From Actinomycetes bacterium (GTDB lineage Bacteria > Actinomycetota > Actinomycetes > Actinomycetales > Dermatophilaceae): a DNA stretch of 64,000 nt. Position 1 is the stretch's first letter, and each line of letters begins with the position of its first letter. The DNA lies in the NCBI GenBank assembly GCA_023420415.1, contig JAEZWF010000026.1, positions 78,596 to 142,595 of the forward strand, written 5' to 3'. Positions 51,645 to 59,333 of the stretch are shown here, in pieces. The translations under genes and the position numbers were made by a program. The notes beneath the pieces are model-generated. The model did not search any database and was not told the DNA's origin. It saw nothing but the letters and a program-made list of their open reading frames with translations.

Positions 51645-52115
51645 GTGGCGGGGATCGTGTGGACGCAGGTGACCGACGCGGCAGTGCTGGCGCAGCGCGG
51701 TGAGGTCGAAGCGGGCAAGGCCGCGCTCGAGCAGTGCTGGGCCGCGACGACGCCGGACGACCATGCCGTGCGGTGCGTCGTGGCGCACTACCTGGCGGAC
51801 CTCCAGGACAACGTCGACGACGAGATCACCTGGGACGAGAGGGCGCTCGCGGAACTGCCTCATCTGCGCGACGAGGACGTGGCAGGGCTCGGCGTCAGCT
51901 CGGTCGCCGGTTTCGGGCCGTCACTGCACCTCAACCTGGGCGACGGCTACCTGCGCCGAGGTGAGCGTGACCGAGCCCGCGACCACCTCAAGCAGGGGCG
52001 CGCTGCGCTCGGCACGCTCGGGGACGACCCGTACGGCGTGATGATCCGACGCGGGTTCGAGCGGCTGGCCCGCCGGGTCGACGCATCCGACGGATCGCTG
52101 CCGCGCCGCCGCTGA
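51645..52115 (+). CDS. Hypothetical protein with TPR-like helices
   Basis: A 156-residue soluble protein made of helical pairs reminiscent of tetratricopeptide repeats (AVLAQRGEVEAGKAALEQCW, GDGYLRRGERDRARDHLKQG). No catalytic motif is seen. The GTG at 51645 has GGAG five bases upstream; another GTG stands at 51642. It lies alone between two palindromic elements. Function not recognised. Confidence 0.75.
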   Translation: MAGIVWTQVTDAAVLAQRGEVEAGKAALEQCWAATTPDDHAVRCVVAHYLADLQDNVDDEITWDERALAELPHLRDEDVAGLGVSSVAGFGPSLHLNLGDGYLRRGERDRARDHLKQGRAALGTLGDDPYGVMIRRGFERLARRVDASDGSLPRRR

Positions 52116-52125
52116 TTCCCCTTCG

Positions 52126-52193
52126 ACTCGTTGCCGGTGGCTCGGCACGCCCGTGCGGTTTCGGCGCGGGATGCCGGGCGTGCGGCAACGAGT
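52126..52193. repeat. Nested palindrome between convergent genes
   Basis: ACTCGTTGCCG (52126-52136) pairs with CGGCAACGAGT (52183-52193), and an inner GCACGCCCG/CGGGCGTGC pair (52145-52153/52175-52183) adds a second stem. It is a probable bidirectional terminator of the REP-like type. Confidence 0.75.
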
Positions 52194-52200
52194 GGTGGGG

Positions 52201-53778
52201 TCAGGGCTTGTAGCCGGGTTCGAACTCGGGGCCTGGGTCCTCGCCCTCGACCTCCGCCGTCGGGTCGTGGGTGGGTGGCACACGCAGGCTCTCGACGTCG
52301 ATCTCGGTCGTCACCTCCGCGCTGGCCGACGAAGATGCGGGCGGCTGGTCGTCCGCTGCCGCCTGCTCCTGGTCGGGGTCGACCGGCTCGTCGACCGGCT
52401 CATCGCCGCCAGCCTGGTCATCGGCCTCGGTGTCAGCCTCGACCTCAGCGTCCGAGTCGGCGCCGACCTCAGCGCCCGGGCCGTCCTGGTCGCCCCGACG
52501 CGGCTCGGCCGGCGCCCGATCCCCGGGTGCGGCCGCGGATGCCGTGGCCCCCTGGGGGATCTCCTGCGTCGCGTGCCCGTCATCGGCGTGGGACTCGTCG
52601 CCGTCGGACCCATCGTCCGCGGGCTGGTCGCGGTTCGCCTCATCCTGATCCGCCCGGTCCGCGGCCTCGAGCCGGTCCTGCTCCGGTTCGTCGGCGTCGG
52701 CATCGGCATCGGCGGCGGTCGGGGCGAACATCACCTCGACGTCGTCCTGGGCCTCGTCGTCCTCGTCGTCGACCACGACCGGCGGGACGGCGACCGGAGC
52801 CTTGGCGCGGACAGGTGTGGTCGAGTCGCGGCGGTAGTCGTCCTTGGCCGCCTCTTCCTCGTGCACCCGGTCGTCGAGGCGCCGCAACGCCACCGAGTGC
52901 CGTTCGACGAGCAACCGGTCACCGCCGGCCACCGCGGTCATCAGCGCCGCCAGCAGCTGCATCTCACCGGACAGCCGCGCGCGCTGGAGCAGGTTCGGGT
53001 CGGGTCGTTCCGATCGCGCGTGCGCGTAGGCCTCGAGCAGCGTGTCGACCGCGCCCTCCGGAGCCTCGGCCACAAGGGCGGCGAAGTCGTCGGCCGGGTC
53101 TGCGACCTTGGCGTCCTCCCAACCGGTGAGCGCCTTGACCCGGCCACTGGACGCGTCATCACCGTCGAAGACCACGAGCACCTGGTCGCCGGTGAGGTCA
53201 CCGTGGGTCGGGGTCGGCGCGAACCGCCACAGCGTGACGTCCTCGAGCTGGCGCTCCCACCGCGAGAGCAGGGTCGTCGGCACGTGGCCGGTCGCGGCGG
53301 CGCGGTCGAGCTCGCTCAGCCGGCGGGTGCGGTAGGTGTCGGCGTCGTAGGCCGGCATGCCCGCCTCGTCGAACAGCTGGTGGTCGGAGTTGTGCAGGGC
53401 TGCGATCGCGCGCCCCAGCTCGGCGGCGAGCCCGGGCCCGGCGGGGAGCCGCGAGAAGTCGAGGTTCTGGCCTGGCAGGTACGGGTAGATCGCGGCACGC
53501 CCACCCTCTTTCAGCGCGGCATACCCCTTGGGCGCCGGCACGCTGAACGGCAACCGTCGCGCCAGCAGCGACAACAGGGTGAAGGTCGACTCCATCTGGG
53601 CCGAGGCCGCCTGGTTGCGCGGCACACGCACGACCCACCGGCGGTGCTGGGTGTCCTGGACGAAGGCCACGTCGTAGTGGTGGTCGGGCGCACCGGGGAG
53701 CGCCTCGACGCTCGCGGGGTCGAGGCCCGGCACCGCGGCGCTGGCCAGGGCGGCGAGGAAGAGAGGGCTGCGATCCAC
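52201..53778 (-). CDS. APH/macrolide-phosphotransferase-like kinase with long acidic tail
   Basis: A 525-residue protein. Residues 1-320 are an aminoglycoside/choline-kinase-type fold: WVVRVPRNQAASAQME, PYLPGQNLDF, the catalytic THGDLTGDQVLVVFDG and GWEDAKVADPADDFA. The last 170 or so residues are an Asp/Glu/Ala-rich disordered tail without fold. Location between adnB and nudC is conserved in many actinobacteria, so it is likely a housekeeping small-molecule kinase rather than a resistance gene. The start is GTG 53778; the frame is open to 53856. Confidence 0.85.
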   Translation of the reverse strand: MDRSPLFLAALASAAVPGLDPASVEALPGAPDHHYDVAFVQDTQHRRWVVRVPRNQAASAQMESTFTLLSLLARRLPFSVPAPKGYAALKEGGRAAIYPYLPGQNLDFSRLPAGPGLAAELGRAIAALHNSDHQLFDEAGMPAYDADTYRTRRLSELDRAAATGHVPTTLLSRWERQLEDVTLWRFAPTPTHGDLTGDQVLVVFDGDDASSGRVKALTGWEDAKVADPADDFAALVAEAPEGAVDTLLEAYAHARSERPDPNLLQRARLSGEMQLLAALMTAVAGGDRLLVERHSVALRRLDDRVHEEEAAKDDYRRDSTTPVRAKAPVAVPPVVVDDEDDEAQDDVEVMFAPTAADADADADEPEQDRLEAADRADQDEANRDQPADDGSDGDESHADDGHATQEIPQGATASAAAPGDRAPAEPRRGDQDGPGAEVGADSDAEVEADTEADDQAGGDEPVDEPVDPDQEQAAADDQPPASSSASAEVTTEIDVESLRVPPTHDPTAEVEGEDPGPEFEPGYKP

Positions 53779-53819
53779 CCCTTCACCGTATGCCGTGTGG
53801 GCGCGCCTAGGGTGGAGGC

Positions 53820-54746
53820 GTGGGCCGCTCCGCCGAAACTCTCCCAAATCTGACATTCACCGGACCCGGCCCGGACCGTCGGGCCGATCGTCGGACCGAC
53901 CCCGACCTCGTGCCGAGCCTGCTCGCGGATCCGACGACGCGGGTGCTCGAGCTGCACGGCGACCGGGTCGCAGTCGACGAAACCCCCGGGGGGCTGCGTC
54001 TCGCGCTGCGGCCACCGGAGCCGTCCGACGGGACCCGGCTGGGGCTCTACCTCGGCGCCGACGGCGACGACACGGCATACCTCGCCGTCGTCGGTGACCG
54101 ACCCGCCGACGGCGACGAGACCCCGGGGGAGCGCACGATCCGCCAAGCCGCCGCTGACCTGACCGACGTCGACGCGAGTCTGTTCGCCACCGCGCTGGCC
54201 CTCGCCAACTGGCACGGCGCCCACGGCCACTGCTCGCGCTGCGGCGCACCGACCGAGCCCACCCACGCGGGGTGGCTGCGCCGGTGCACGGTCGAGGGCA
54301 GCGAGCACTACCCACGCACCGACGTCGCCGTGATCATGTCCGTCGTCGACGAGCAGGACCGGCTGCTCATGGCGCAGGGCGCCGGTTGGGGCCCGGGGCG
54401 CTACTCGGTGCTCGCGGGTTTCCTCGAGCCCGGTGAGAGCCTCGCCCAGGCGGTCGCCCGCGAGGTCGAGGAGGAGGTCGGGCTCCAGGTGACCGACGTG
54501 ACCTACCTCGGCGACCAGCCGTGGCCGTTCCCGACCTCGCTCATGGTCGGGTTCACGGCCCGGGTGGCGGGCGCGGCGCCGGCGACGTTCCACCTGCAGG
54601 AGAGCGAGATCGCCGATGCGCGCTGGTTCACCCGCGACGAGCTGCGGGCGGCCGTCGCGGACGGCTCGGTGACGGCCTCGGGTCGGCTGTCGATCTCACG
54701 CCGGCTGGTCGAGCACTGGCTCGGCCACCCGCTCGACGGGGCGTGA
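53820..54746 (+). CDS. nudC: NAD(+) diphosphatase NudC
   Basis: A 308-residue Nudix hydrolase. It has a zinc-site remnant (HCSRCG, RRCTVEG), the Nudix box GFLEPGESLAQAVAREVEEE with VGL, and the NudC-specific DQPWPFPTSLM motif. It cleaves NADH/NAD+ and can remove NAD caps from RNA. TAGGGT at 53808-53813 and GGAGG precede the GTG, so the transcript may be leaderless. It is divergent from the phosphotransferase gene. Confidence 0.94.
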   Translation: MGRSAETLPNLTFTGPGPDRRADRRTDPDLVPSLLADPTTRVLELHGDRVAVDETPGGLRLALRPPEPSDGTRLGLYLGADGDDTAYLAVVGDRPADGDETPGERTIRQAAADLTDVDASLFATALALANWHGAHGHCSRCGAPTEPTHAGWLRRCTVEGSEHYPRTDVAVIMSVVDEQDRLLMAQGAGWGPGRYSVLAGFLEPGESLAQAVAREVEEEVGLQVTDVTYLGDQPWPFPTSLMVGFTARVAGAAPATFHLQESEIADARWFTRDELRAAVADGSVTASGRLSISRRLVEHWLGHPLDGA

Positions 54747-54783
54747 GCTGCGCCCGTCGGTCTCCATGCGCGCTCAGCAAAAC

Positions 54784-54840
54784 GGGGGTTGCGAGCGTGA
54801 AACGGGGCGAAAGGGGGCCCGTTTCATGCCAGCAACCCCC
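54784..54840. repeat. Nested palindrome between nudC and the mycoredoxin gene
   Basis: GGGGGTTGC (54784-54792) pairs with GCAACCCCC (54832-54840), and inner GTGAAACGGG pairs with CCCGTTTCAT with one mismatch. It lies between convergent genes and probably terminates both. Confidence 0.75.
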
Positions 54841-54857
54841 GGTTTGCGGGAGGGCCC

Positions 54858-55124
54858 TCAGGAGGCGAGGCGCTTCTTGACCTCGTTGATCGAGGGGTTC
54901 GTCGCGGCCGAGCCGTCGGGGAAGAGCAGGGTCGGCACGGTCTGGTTGCCGTTGTTGACCTCCATGACGAACGCCACGGCTTCCGGCTCCTGCTCGATGT
55001 TCACCTCGGTGAACGGGATGTTCTCGCGACCCATCTGGGCCTTGAGCCGGTTGCAGTAGCCGCACCACGACGTCGTGAACATCGTGACGCTGCCGGGGGC
55101 GGGGGCCTGCGGGGTGTTGCTCAT
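54858..55124 (-). CDS. mrx1: Mycoredoxin-1-like glutaredoxin
   Basis: An 88-residue thioredoxin-fold protein with VTMFTTSWCGYCNRLK (CGYC active site), TVPTLLFPDG with the cis-Pro, and a C-terminal helix. Actinobacterial mycoredoxins reduce mycothiol mixed disulfides. The position next to nudC and uvrD2 equals Rv3198A in M. tuberculosis. Confidence 0.9.
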   Translation of the reverse strand: MSNTPQAPAPGSVTMFTTSWCGYCNRLKAQMGRENIPFTEVNIEQEPEAVAFVMEVNNGNQTVPTLLFPDGSAATNPSINEVKKRLAS

Positions 55125-55235
55125 TGGGTGCCTGGGTCCTTCGTCTCGGGGGCGACGTCTCGTGCTGGACCGTCAACGCGCGCGGAGCCCCGGATCTTCC
55201 GTGCGGACCGCTGCCGGTCGTGTCCATGATGGCGC

Positions 55236-55664
55236 ATGTCTTTCGACGAGTCCCTCCTCGCCCTGGCCGCCAGCCGCGACCTCGGCACCCTCGCCACGCT
55301 CAAGCGCGACGGCCGACCGCAGCTGTCCACGGTGAACTTCACCTTCGACCCCGCCACCGCGACTGCCCGCGCGTCGGTCACCGACGGGCGCGCCAAGGTC
55401 GCGAACCTGCGCCGCGACCCGCGGGCGTCACTCTTCGTGTCGTCGCCCGACGGGTGGTCGTATGCCGTCCTCGAGGGTGACGCGGACTTCTCACCGGTCG
55501 CGTCGGCCCCCGACGACGAGGCGGTGGACGAGCTGGTCGAGGTCTACCGCACGATCCGCGGTGAGGAGCATCCCGACTGGCAGGAGTACCGCGAGGCGAT
55601 GGTCGCCGACCGTCGGCTCGTCCTGCGCCTGCACGTCGGCAAGGTCTACGGCCTGGTCCAGTAG
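55236..55664 (+). CDS. PPOX-class F420-dependent oxidoreductase-like protein
   Basis: A 142-residue split-barrel flavin/deazaflavin protein: LGTLATLKRDGRPQLSTVNF at the N-terminus, ASVTDGRAKVANLRRDPRAS and GKVYGLVQ at the end. This subfamily in actinobacteria uses F420 or FMN to reduce small molecules; the substrate is unknown. It is divergent from the mycoredoxin gene. Confidence 0.88.
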   Translation: MSFDESLLALAASRDLGTLATLKRDGRPQLSTVNFTFDPATATARASVTDGRAKVANLRRDPRASLFVSSPDGWSYAVLEGDADFSPVASAPDDEAVDELVEVYRTIRGEEHPDWQEYREAMVADRRLVLRLHVGKVYGLVQ

Positions 55665-55729
55665 CCACCGCCCCAGCGGGACCGGCGTCGGCGCAACCGA
55701 CGTCAGGCCCGCGTGACAGGATCGCCGCG

Positions 55730-57922
55730 ATGCCCACCCAGCCACACGGCATACCGGCGCTTGTCGGTGAGCTGACCCCTGACGCGATCCTCGACGCCCT
55801 CGACCCCGAGCAGCGCGAGGTGGCGGCGCAGCCGCTCGGGCCCATGTGCGTGCTCGCCGGCGCGGGCACCGGCAAGACCCGCGCCATCACGCACCGCATC
55901 GCCTACGGCGTGCGGTCCGCGGCCTACCAGCCGCAGCGCGTGCTCGCGGTGACGTTCACGGCCCGGGCGGCGGGTGAGATGCGCACCCGGCTGCGCGCCC
56001 TGGGCGCCGGCGGGGTGCAGGCGCGCACGTTCCACGCCGCGGCCCTGCGCCAGCTCCACTACTTCTGGCCGCAGGCCGTGGGTGGAGCGGCCCCCGAAGT
56101 GATGGCGCACAAGGCGGCCGCGGTCGCGCAGGCTGCCGCGTCACTGCGCCTCGACCTCGCGCGCGACCGCACCGCGATCCGCGATCTCGCCGCCGAGATC
56201 GAGTGGGCGAAGGTGTCGATGCTGACGCCGGAGACGTATGCCGCGGGCGCGCGCGCCGCGCGTCGCGAACCGCCGGGTCTGGACGCGACCGCGATGGCGC
56301 GGGTGCTGGATGCGTACGAGCAGGTCAAGACGGGGCGCGGCGTCATCGACTTCGAGGACGTGCTGCTGCTGACCGTCGGCATCCTGCAGGACCACGACGA
56401 GATCGCGCGGGCGGTCCGGTCGCAGTACCGGCACTTCGTCGTGGACGAGTACCAGGACGTCAACGCGCTGCAGCAGCGCCTGCTCGACCTGTGGGTGGGG
56501 GAGCGCGACGACCTGTGCGTCGTCGGTGACCCGGCGCAGACGATCTACTCGTTCACCGGGGCGTCGCCGCGGCACCTGCTCGAGTTCCCCCGGACCCACC
56601 CGAAGGCGCAGGTCGTGCGGCTGGTCCGCAACTATCGCTCGACACCGCAGGTCGTCGAGCTCGCCAACCTCGTGGTGCGTGGGCCGTCGGGGTCGATGCG
56701 CAGCAACGCCGTCGTGCTGCAGGCCCAGTCGGACGCCGGTCCGGCGCCGGCGCTGACCGCGCACTCCGACGACCCGGCCGAGGCAGCGGCCGTCGCGGCC
56801 GAGGTGGCCGAGCGGGTCAAGGCGGGTGTGCCGCCCTCGCAGATGGCGATCCTGTTTCGCACCAACGGACAGAGCGAGGCGTTCGAGTCGGCGCTCGCCG
56901 AGCGCGACGTGCCCTACCTCGTGCGTGGCGGGGAGCGGTTCTTCGCGCGCACGGAGGTGCGCGAGGCGGTGCTCCTGCTGCGCGGGGCGGCGCGCTCCGA
57001 CGACGGGTCGAAGCCGATGCCCGAGCTGGTCCGGGATGTGCTCCTCGGGGCCGGGTGGACCCGGGAGGCACCCAGCTCCGGTGGGGCGCAACGCGAGCGC
57101 TGGGAGTCGCTGGCTGCGCTCGCAACCCTCTCCGACGACCTGGTGGCCGTCACACCCGAGGCCCGGCTGCCCGACTTCATCCGCGAGCTCGACGAGCGGG
57201 CGTCGGGCCAGCACGCGCCCTCGGTCGAGGGTGTGACGCTGGCGTCGCTGCACGCGGCCAAGGGCCTGGAGTGGGACGTCGTGTTCCTCGCCGGGGTGTC
57301 GGACGGCTACCTGCCGATCACCATGGCCGAGACGCCGGAGGCGATCGAGGAGGAACGCCGGTTGCTCTACGTCGGCGTCACCCGCGCGCGGCGCGAGCTG
57401 CGGCTGTCGTGGGCCGGCGCGCGCACGCCAGGGGCCCGGGCCACCCGCCGCCCCTCGCGGTTCCTCGACGGCGCCGTGTCGGTGCTCGGCGAGGGTGCGC
57501 GCTCGCAGCCGAAGTCGAAGTCGACGGTGGGCGGACGCCGAGGTGGCAAGCCCGCGCGACCGGTGCTCCCGGCATACTGCCGCGGTTGTGGCACCGAGCT
57601 GACGACGGCCGGCCAGCGCAAGATGGGTCGGTGCGACGACTGTCCACCGACCTACTCCGAGGCGACGTTCGAGAAGCTGCGTGAGTGGCGACTGGCCGTG
57701 GCGCGCGAGGCGAGCGTGCCGGCATACGTCGTCTTCACCGATGCCACGCTCACTGCGATCGCTGAGCGCGAGCCTTCGTCGGAGGGAGAGCTGGCGCAGG
57801 TGTCTGGCGTCGGGGTGCGCAAGCTGGGTCTCTACGGCGGTGACGTGTTGGCCCTCCTCGGTGGGAGCTCGGTTGAAGACGTTCTCGAAAACCGTTCTGC
57901 CACAACAGAATCCGACGAGTGA
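55730..57922 (+). CDS. uvrD2: ATP-dependent DNA helicase UvrD2 with HRDC domain
   Basis: A 730-residue superfamily 1A helicase: AGAGTGKTRAITHRI, VTFTARAAGEMRTRL, VVDEYQDVNALQQRLL, GDPAQTIYSFTGAS, LASLHAAKGLEWDVVFLAG and LYVGVTRARREL. A four-Cys zinc motif (YCRGCG, CDDC) near residue 620 and a C-terminal HRDC domain (VFTDATLTAIAE) define the UvrD2 type. It unwinds DNA 3' to 5' in repair and is essential in M. tuberculosis. The whiB7-type leader begins right behind it. Confidence 0.95.
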   Translation: MPTQPHGIPALVGELTPDAILDALDPEQREVAAQPLGPMCVLAGAGTGKTRAITHRIAYGVRSAAYQPQRVLAVTFTARAAGEMRTRLRALGAGGVQARTFHAAALRQLHYFWPQAVGGAAPEVMAHKAAAVAQAAASLRLDLARDRTAIRDLAAEIEWAKVSMLTPETYAAGARAARREPPGLDATAMARVLDAYEQVKTGRGVIDFEDVLLLTVGILQDHDEIARAVRSQYRHFVVDEYQDVNALQQRLLDLWVGERDDLCVVGDPAQTIYSFTGASPRHLLEFPRTHPKAQVVRLVRNYRSTPQVVELANLVVRGPSGSMRSNAVVLQAQSDAGPAPALTAHSDDPAEAAAVAAEVAERVKAGVPPSQMAILFRTNGQSEAFESALAERDVPYLVRGGERFFARTEVREAVLLLRGAARSDDGSKPMPELVRDVLLGAGWTREAPSSGGAQRERWESLAALATLSDDLVAVTPEARLPDFIRELDERASGQHAPSVEGVTLASLHAAKGLEWDVVFLAGVSDGYLPITMAETPEAIEEERRLLYVGVTRARRELRLSWAGARTPGARATRRPSRFLDGAVSVLGEGARSQPKSKSTVGGRRGGKPARPVLPAYCRGCGTELTTAGQRKMGRCDDCPPTYSEATFEKLREWRLAVAREASVPAYVVFTDATLTAIAEREPSSEGELAQVSGVGVRKLGLYGGDVLALLGGSSVEDVLENRSATTESDE

Positions 57923-57965
57923 CGAAACTTCACGAAGAAAAGTTCCAGAAATCCCGTTAATTGCG

Positions 57966-57995
57966 TTGCTGGCGTCGGGGACCGTCCCCTACTCT
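57966..57995 (+). promoter_or_regulatory. Candidate whiB7 promoter
   Basis: TTGCTG (57966-57971), 18 bp, TACTCT (57990-57995). The 40 bases upstream are unusually A/T-rich for this genome (GAAAAGTTCCAGAAATCC, GTTAATTG), as WhiB7-activated SigA promoters require. Transcription would start near 58003, giving a leader of about 580 nt. Confidence 0.55.
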
Positions 57996-58070
57996 TGTCA
58001 ACGCACAGCCGGCCGGTCCGAAGGACCGAGATCCGGGCCGAACGAGCAGTAGATGAGGAGGGTGGTCCCA

Positions 58071-58292
58071 GTGGAGAACAACACGATGACGATCGACGCG
58101 ATGCACATGTCCCGCGTCGCTTCCGTGTGCCCGCAGGACGGCCGTCACCTCCTCGCGCCCATCGGTAGCTGGATCAAGGGGACCGCTGTGCCCGCTTCTG
58201 TCGTCATCCCGGATGGCCCGGCCTACGCCGGCGCCTTCGGCACCGACGCCACGGATCTCGAGTTCCGACCCTTCGGAGAACCACCTGTCTAG
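58071..58292 (+). CDS. Small protein or upstream ORF in the whiB7 leader, 73 aa
   Basis: The GTG at 58071 has GAGGAGGG eight bases upstream. The protein is MENNTMTIDAMHMSRVAS, then a Gly/Pro/Ala-rich body and the end PFGEPPV before TAG. No known domain is recognised. It lies 145 bp behind uvrD2 and upstream of a strong terminator, inside what should be the whiB7 leader. It may be the upstream ORF that senses ribosome stalling; the Pro-Pro before the stop would slow translation. It may also be a real small protein. Confidence 0.65.
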   Translation: MENNTMTIDAMHMSRVASVCPQDGRHLLAPIGSWIKGTAVPASVVIPDGPAYAGAFGTDATDLEFRPFGEPPV

Positions 58293-58360
58293 GCACCTGC
58301 CACCAGGTCTCTTCCGAAGGCCGCGGAACCCGAAATCCGGGATCCGCGGCCTTTCTGTTT
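58270..58360 (+). terminator. Two-hairpin attenuator with T tract in the whiB7 leader
   Basis: The first hairpin, CCTTCGGA (58270-58277) with TCCGAAGG (58313-58320), encloses the stop codon of the 73-aa ORF. It shares its last two bases with the second hairpin, GGCCGCGGA (58319-58327) with TCCGCGGCC (58343-58351), which is followed by TTTCTGTTT. Ribosomes on the ORF would block the first hairpin, a classic attenuation layout. Confidence 0.7.
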
Positions 58361-58583
58361 GTCCAGAACAGGGTTTGACCTGGCCCCGGCGCCGGCGCAG
58401 TCAGCCACCGAGACGGACCCGATGAGTTTCTTCCGGTTCGACAGTCACCGAAGGAAGCACCACCAGATGAACAGCACGACACCGAAGAGAAGTGGCCGGC
58501 CCTCCACCGAGAACCAACCGGCCGGACCGATACCGAGAGCAGCCGCCACCACCGTGGCGGGGACGAGAAGGGGAGGTGACACG

Positions 58584-58871
58584 ATGCAGTTGAGCGCATT
58601 TCACGACCTGAACGAGCAGGCCGCGATGGCAGGCTCGGGCATCCCGTGTCGAGACAACGACGCCGAGATGTGGTTCGCCGAGAGCCCGGCCGACGTCGAG
58701 TTCGCCAAGTCGCTGTGCCGCACGTGCCCGGCCGTCGAGGCGTGCCTGGCGGGCGCGCTCGACCGGCGCGAGCCGTGGGGCGTGTGGGGCGGTGAGCTCT
58801 TCATCCAGGGAGTCGTCGTCGCCCGCAAGCGTCCGCGGGGCCGGCCGAGGAAGAACCCGGTCGCCGCATGA
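58584..58871 (+). CDS. whiB7: WhiB7-type Fe-S transcription factor
   Basis: A 95-residue Wbl protein: cysteines 22, 45, 48 and 54 bind the Fe-S cluster (IPCRDND, LCRTCPAVEAC), EPWGVWGGE (63-71) is the family turn that contacts SigA, and RGRPRK (85-90) is the AT-hook special to WhiB7. WhiB7 activates intrinsic antibiotic-resistance genes after ribosome stress. The frame is open upstream to 58359, but GGGGAGG before the ATG at 58584 fixes the start. A hairpin CCGCCAC/GTGGCGG (58543-58560) precedes the ribosome binding site. The place behind uvrD2 matches Rv3197A. Confidence 0.92.
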   Translation: MQLSAFHDLNEQAAMAGSGIPCRDNDAEMWFAESPADVEFAKSLCRTCPAVEACLAGALDRREPWGVWGGELFIQGVVVARKRPRGRPRKNPVAA

Positions 58872-58952
58872 GGCCTGTCGCATGAACCTCGTCGCCACGC
58901 CCGATTCGGTCGTGTCCACCGTGACCCCGTCCGCGGGGCTGCCAGAGGGGGC

Positions 58953-58992
58953 GCCCGTGGGACCGGTGCGCATTGTCACCGGTCCCACGGGC
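58953..58992 (+). terminator. Strong hairpin behind whiB7
   Basis: A perfect 16 bp stem (58953-58968 with 58977-58992; CCCGTGGGACCGGTG core) with an 8 nt loop, no T tract. It probably ends the whiB7 transcript or protects its 3' end. Confidence 0.65.
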
Positions 58993-59049
58993 CGGACTCC
59001 GGTCCGCCCTCGTTTCATCCAATGTCGTTCTGAACACAGGAGATTCACC

Positions 59050-59181
59050 ATGTTCCAGGCTCTGTATGCCGACCTGGCGCGCGCCCATCAGCGGCGTCGC
59101 CAGCGCGAGCACCAGCGCCGGCTCGAGGCAGCGGCCCAGCACGAAGCGCTGGTCCACGCACCTCACATGCTGGCCCGGTGA
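59050..59181 (+). CDS. Small basic-acidic helical protein, 43 aa
   Basis: MFQALYADLARAHQRRR, then an Arg/Glu/Ala-rich helix with several His residues. The ATG at 59050 has AGGAG nine bases upstream. There is no known domain; it looks like one amphipathic helix. Short proteins of this kind occur behind whiB genes in actinobacteria, but no role is known. Confidence 0.6.
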   Translation: MFQALYADLARAHQRRRQREHQRRLEAAAQHEALVHAPHMLAR

Positions 59182-59254
59182 CGCGTCACCACGGACCCGC
59201 CGCGACCCCCTGCCGAGGGAGTGTCCCGGCGGGTTCGTCATGTCCGGGTGCTGC

Positions 59255-59306
59255 GAGTCTTCGGAAGATCTTGCTGGCTCCAGCCAGTGTGATCTTCCGA
59301 AGACTC
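59255..59306. repeat. Perfect 16 bp-arm palindrome upstream of the HhH-GPD gene
   Basis: GAGTCTTCGGAAGATC (59255-59270) and its exact complement (59291-59306) flank a 20 bp loop with an inner CTGGCT/AGCCAG stem. It ends 15 bases before the TAGGCT of the next promoter, so it could be an operator or a REP-like element. Confidence 0.8.
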
Positions 59307-59333
59307 CCAGCGCGGGGGATCTAGGCTGCATCC

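Noticed and set aside
52201..53778. Acquired macrolide or aminoglycoside resistance gene
   Set aside because: The position between adnB and nudC appears conserved in actinobacteria and base composition matches the neighbours, so a housekeeping role is more likely.
58359..58583. In-frame extension of WhiB7 upstream to 58359
   Set aside because: The ATG at 58584 has a strong ribosome binding site and gives the normal WhiB7 length; the extension is leader sequence.
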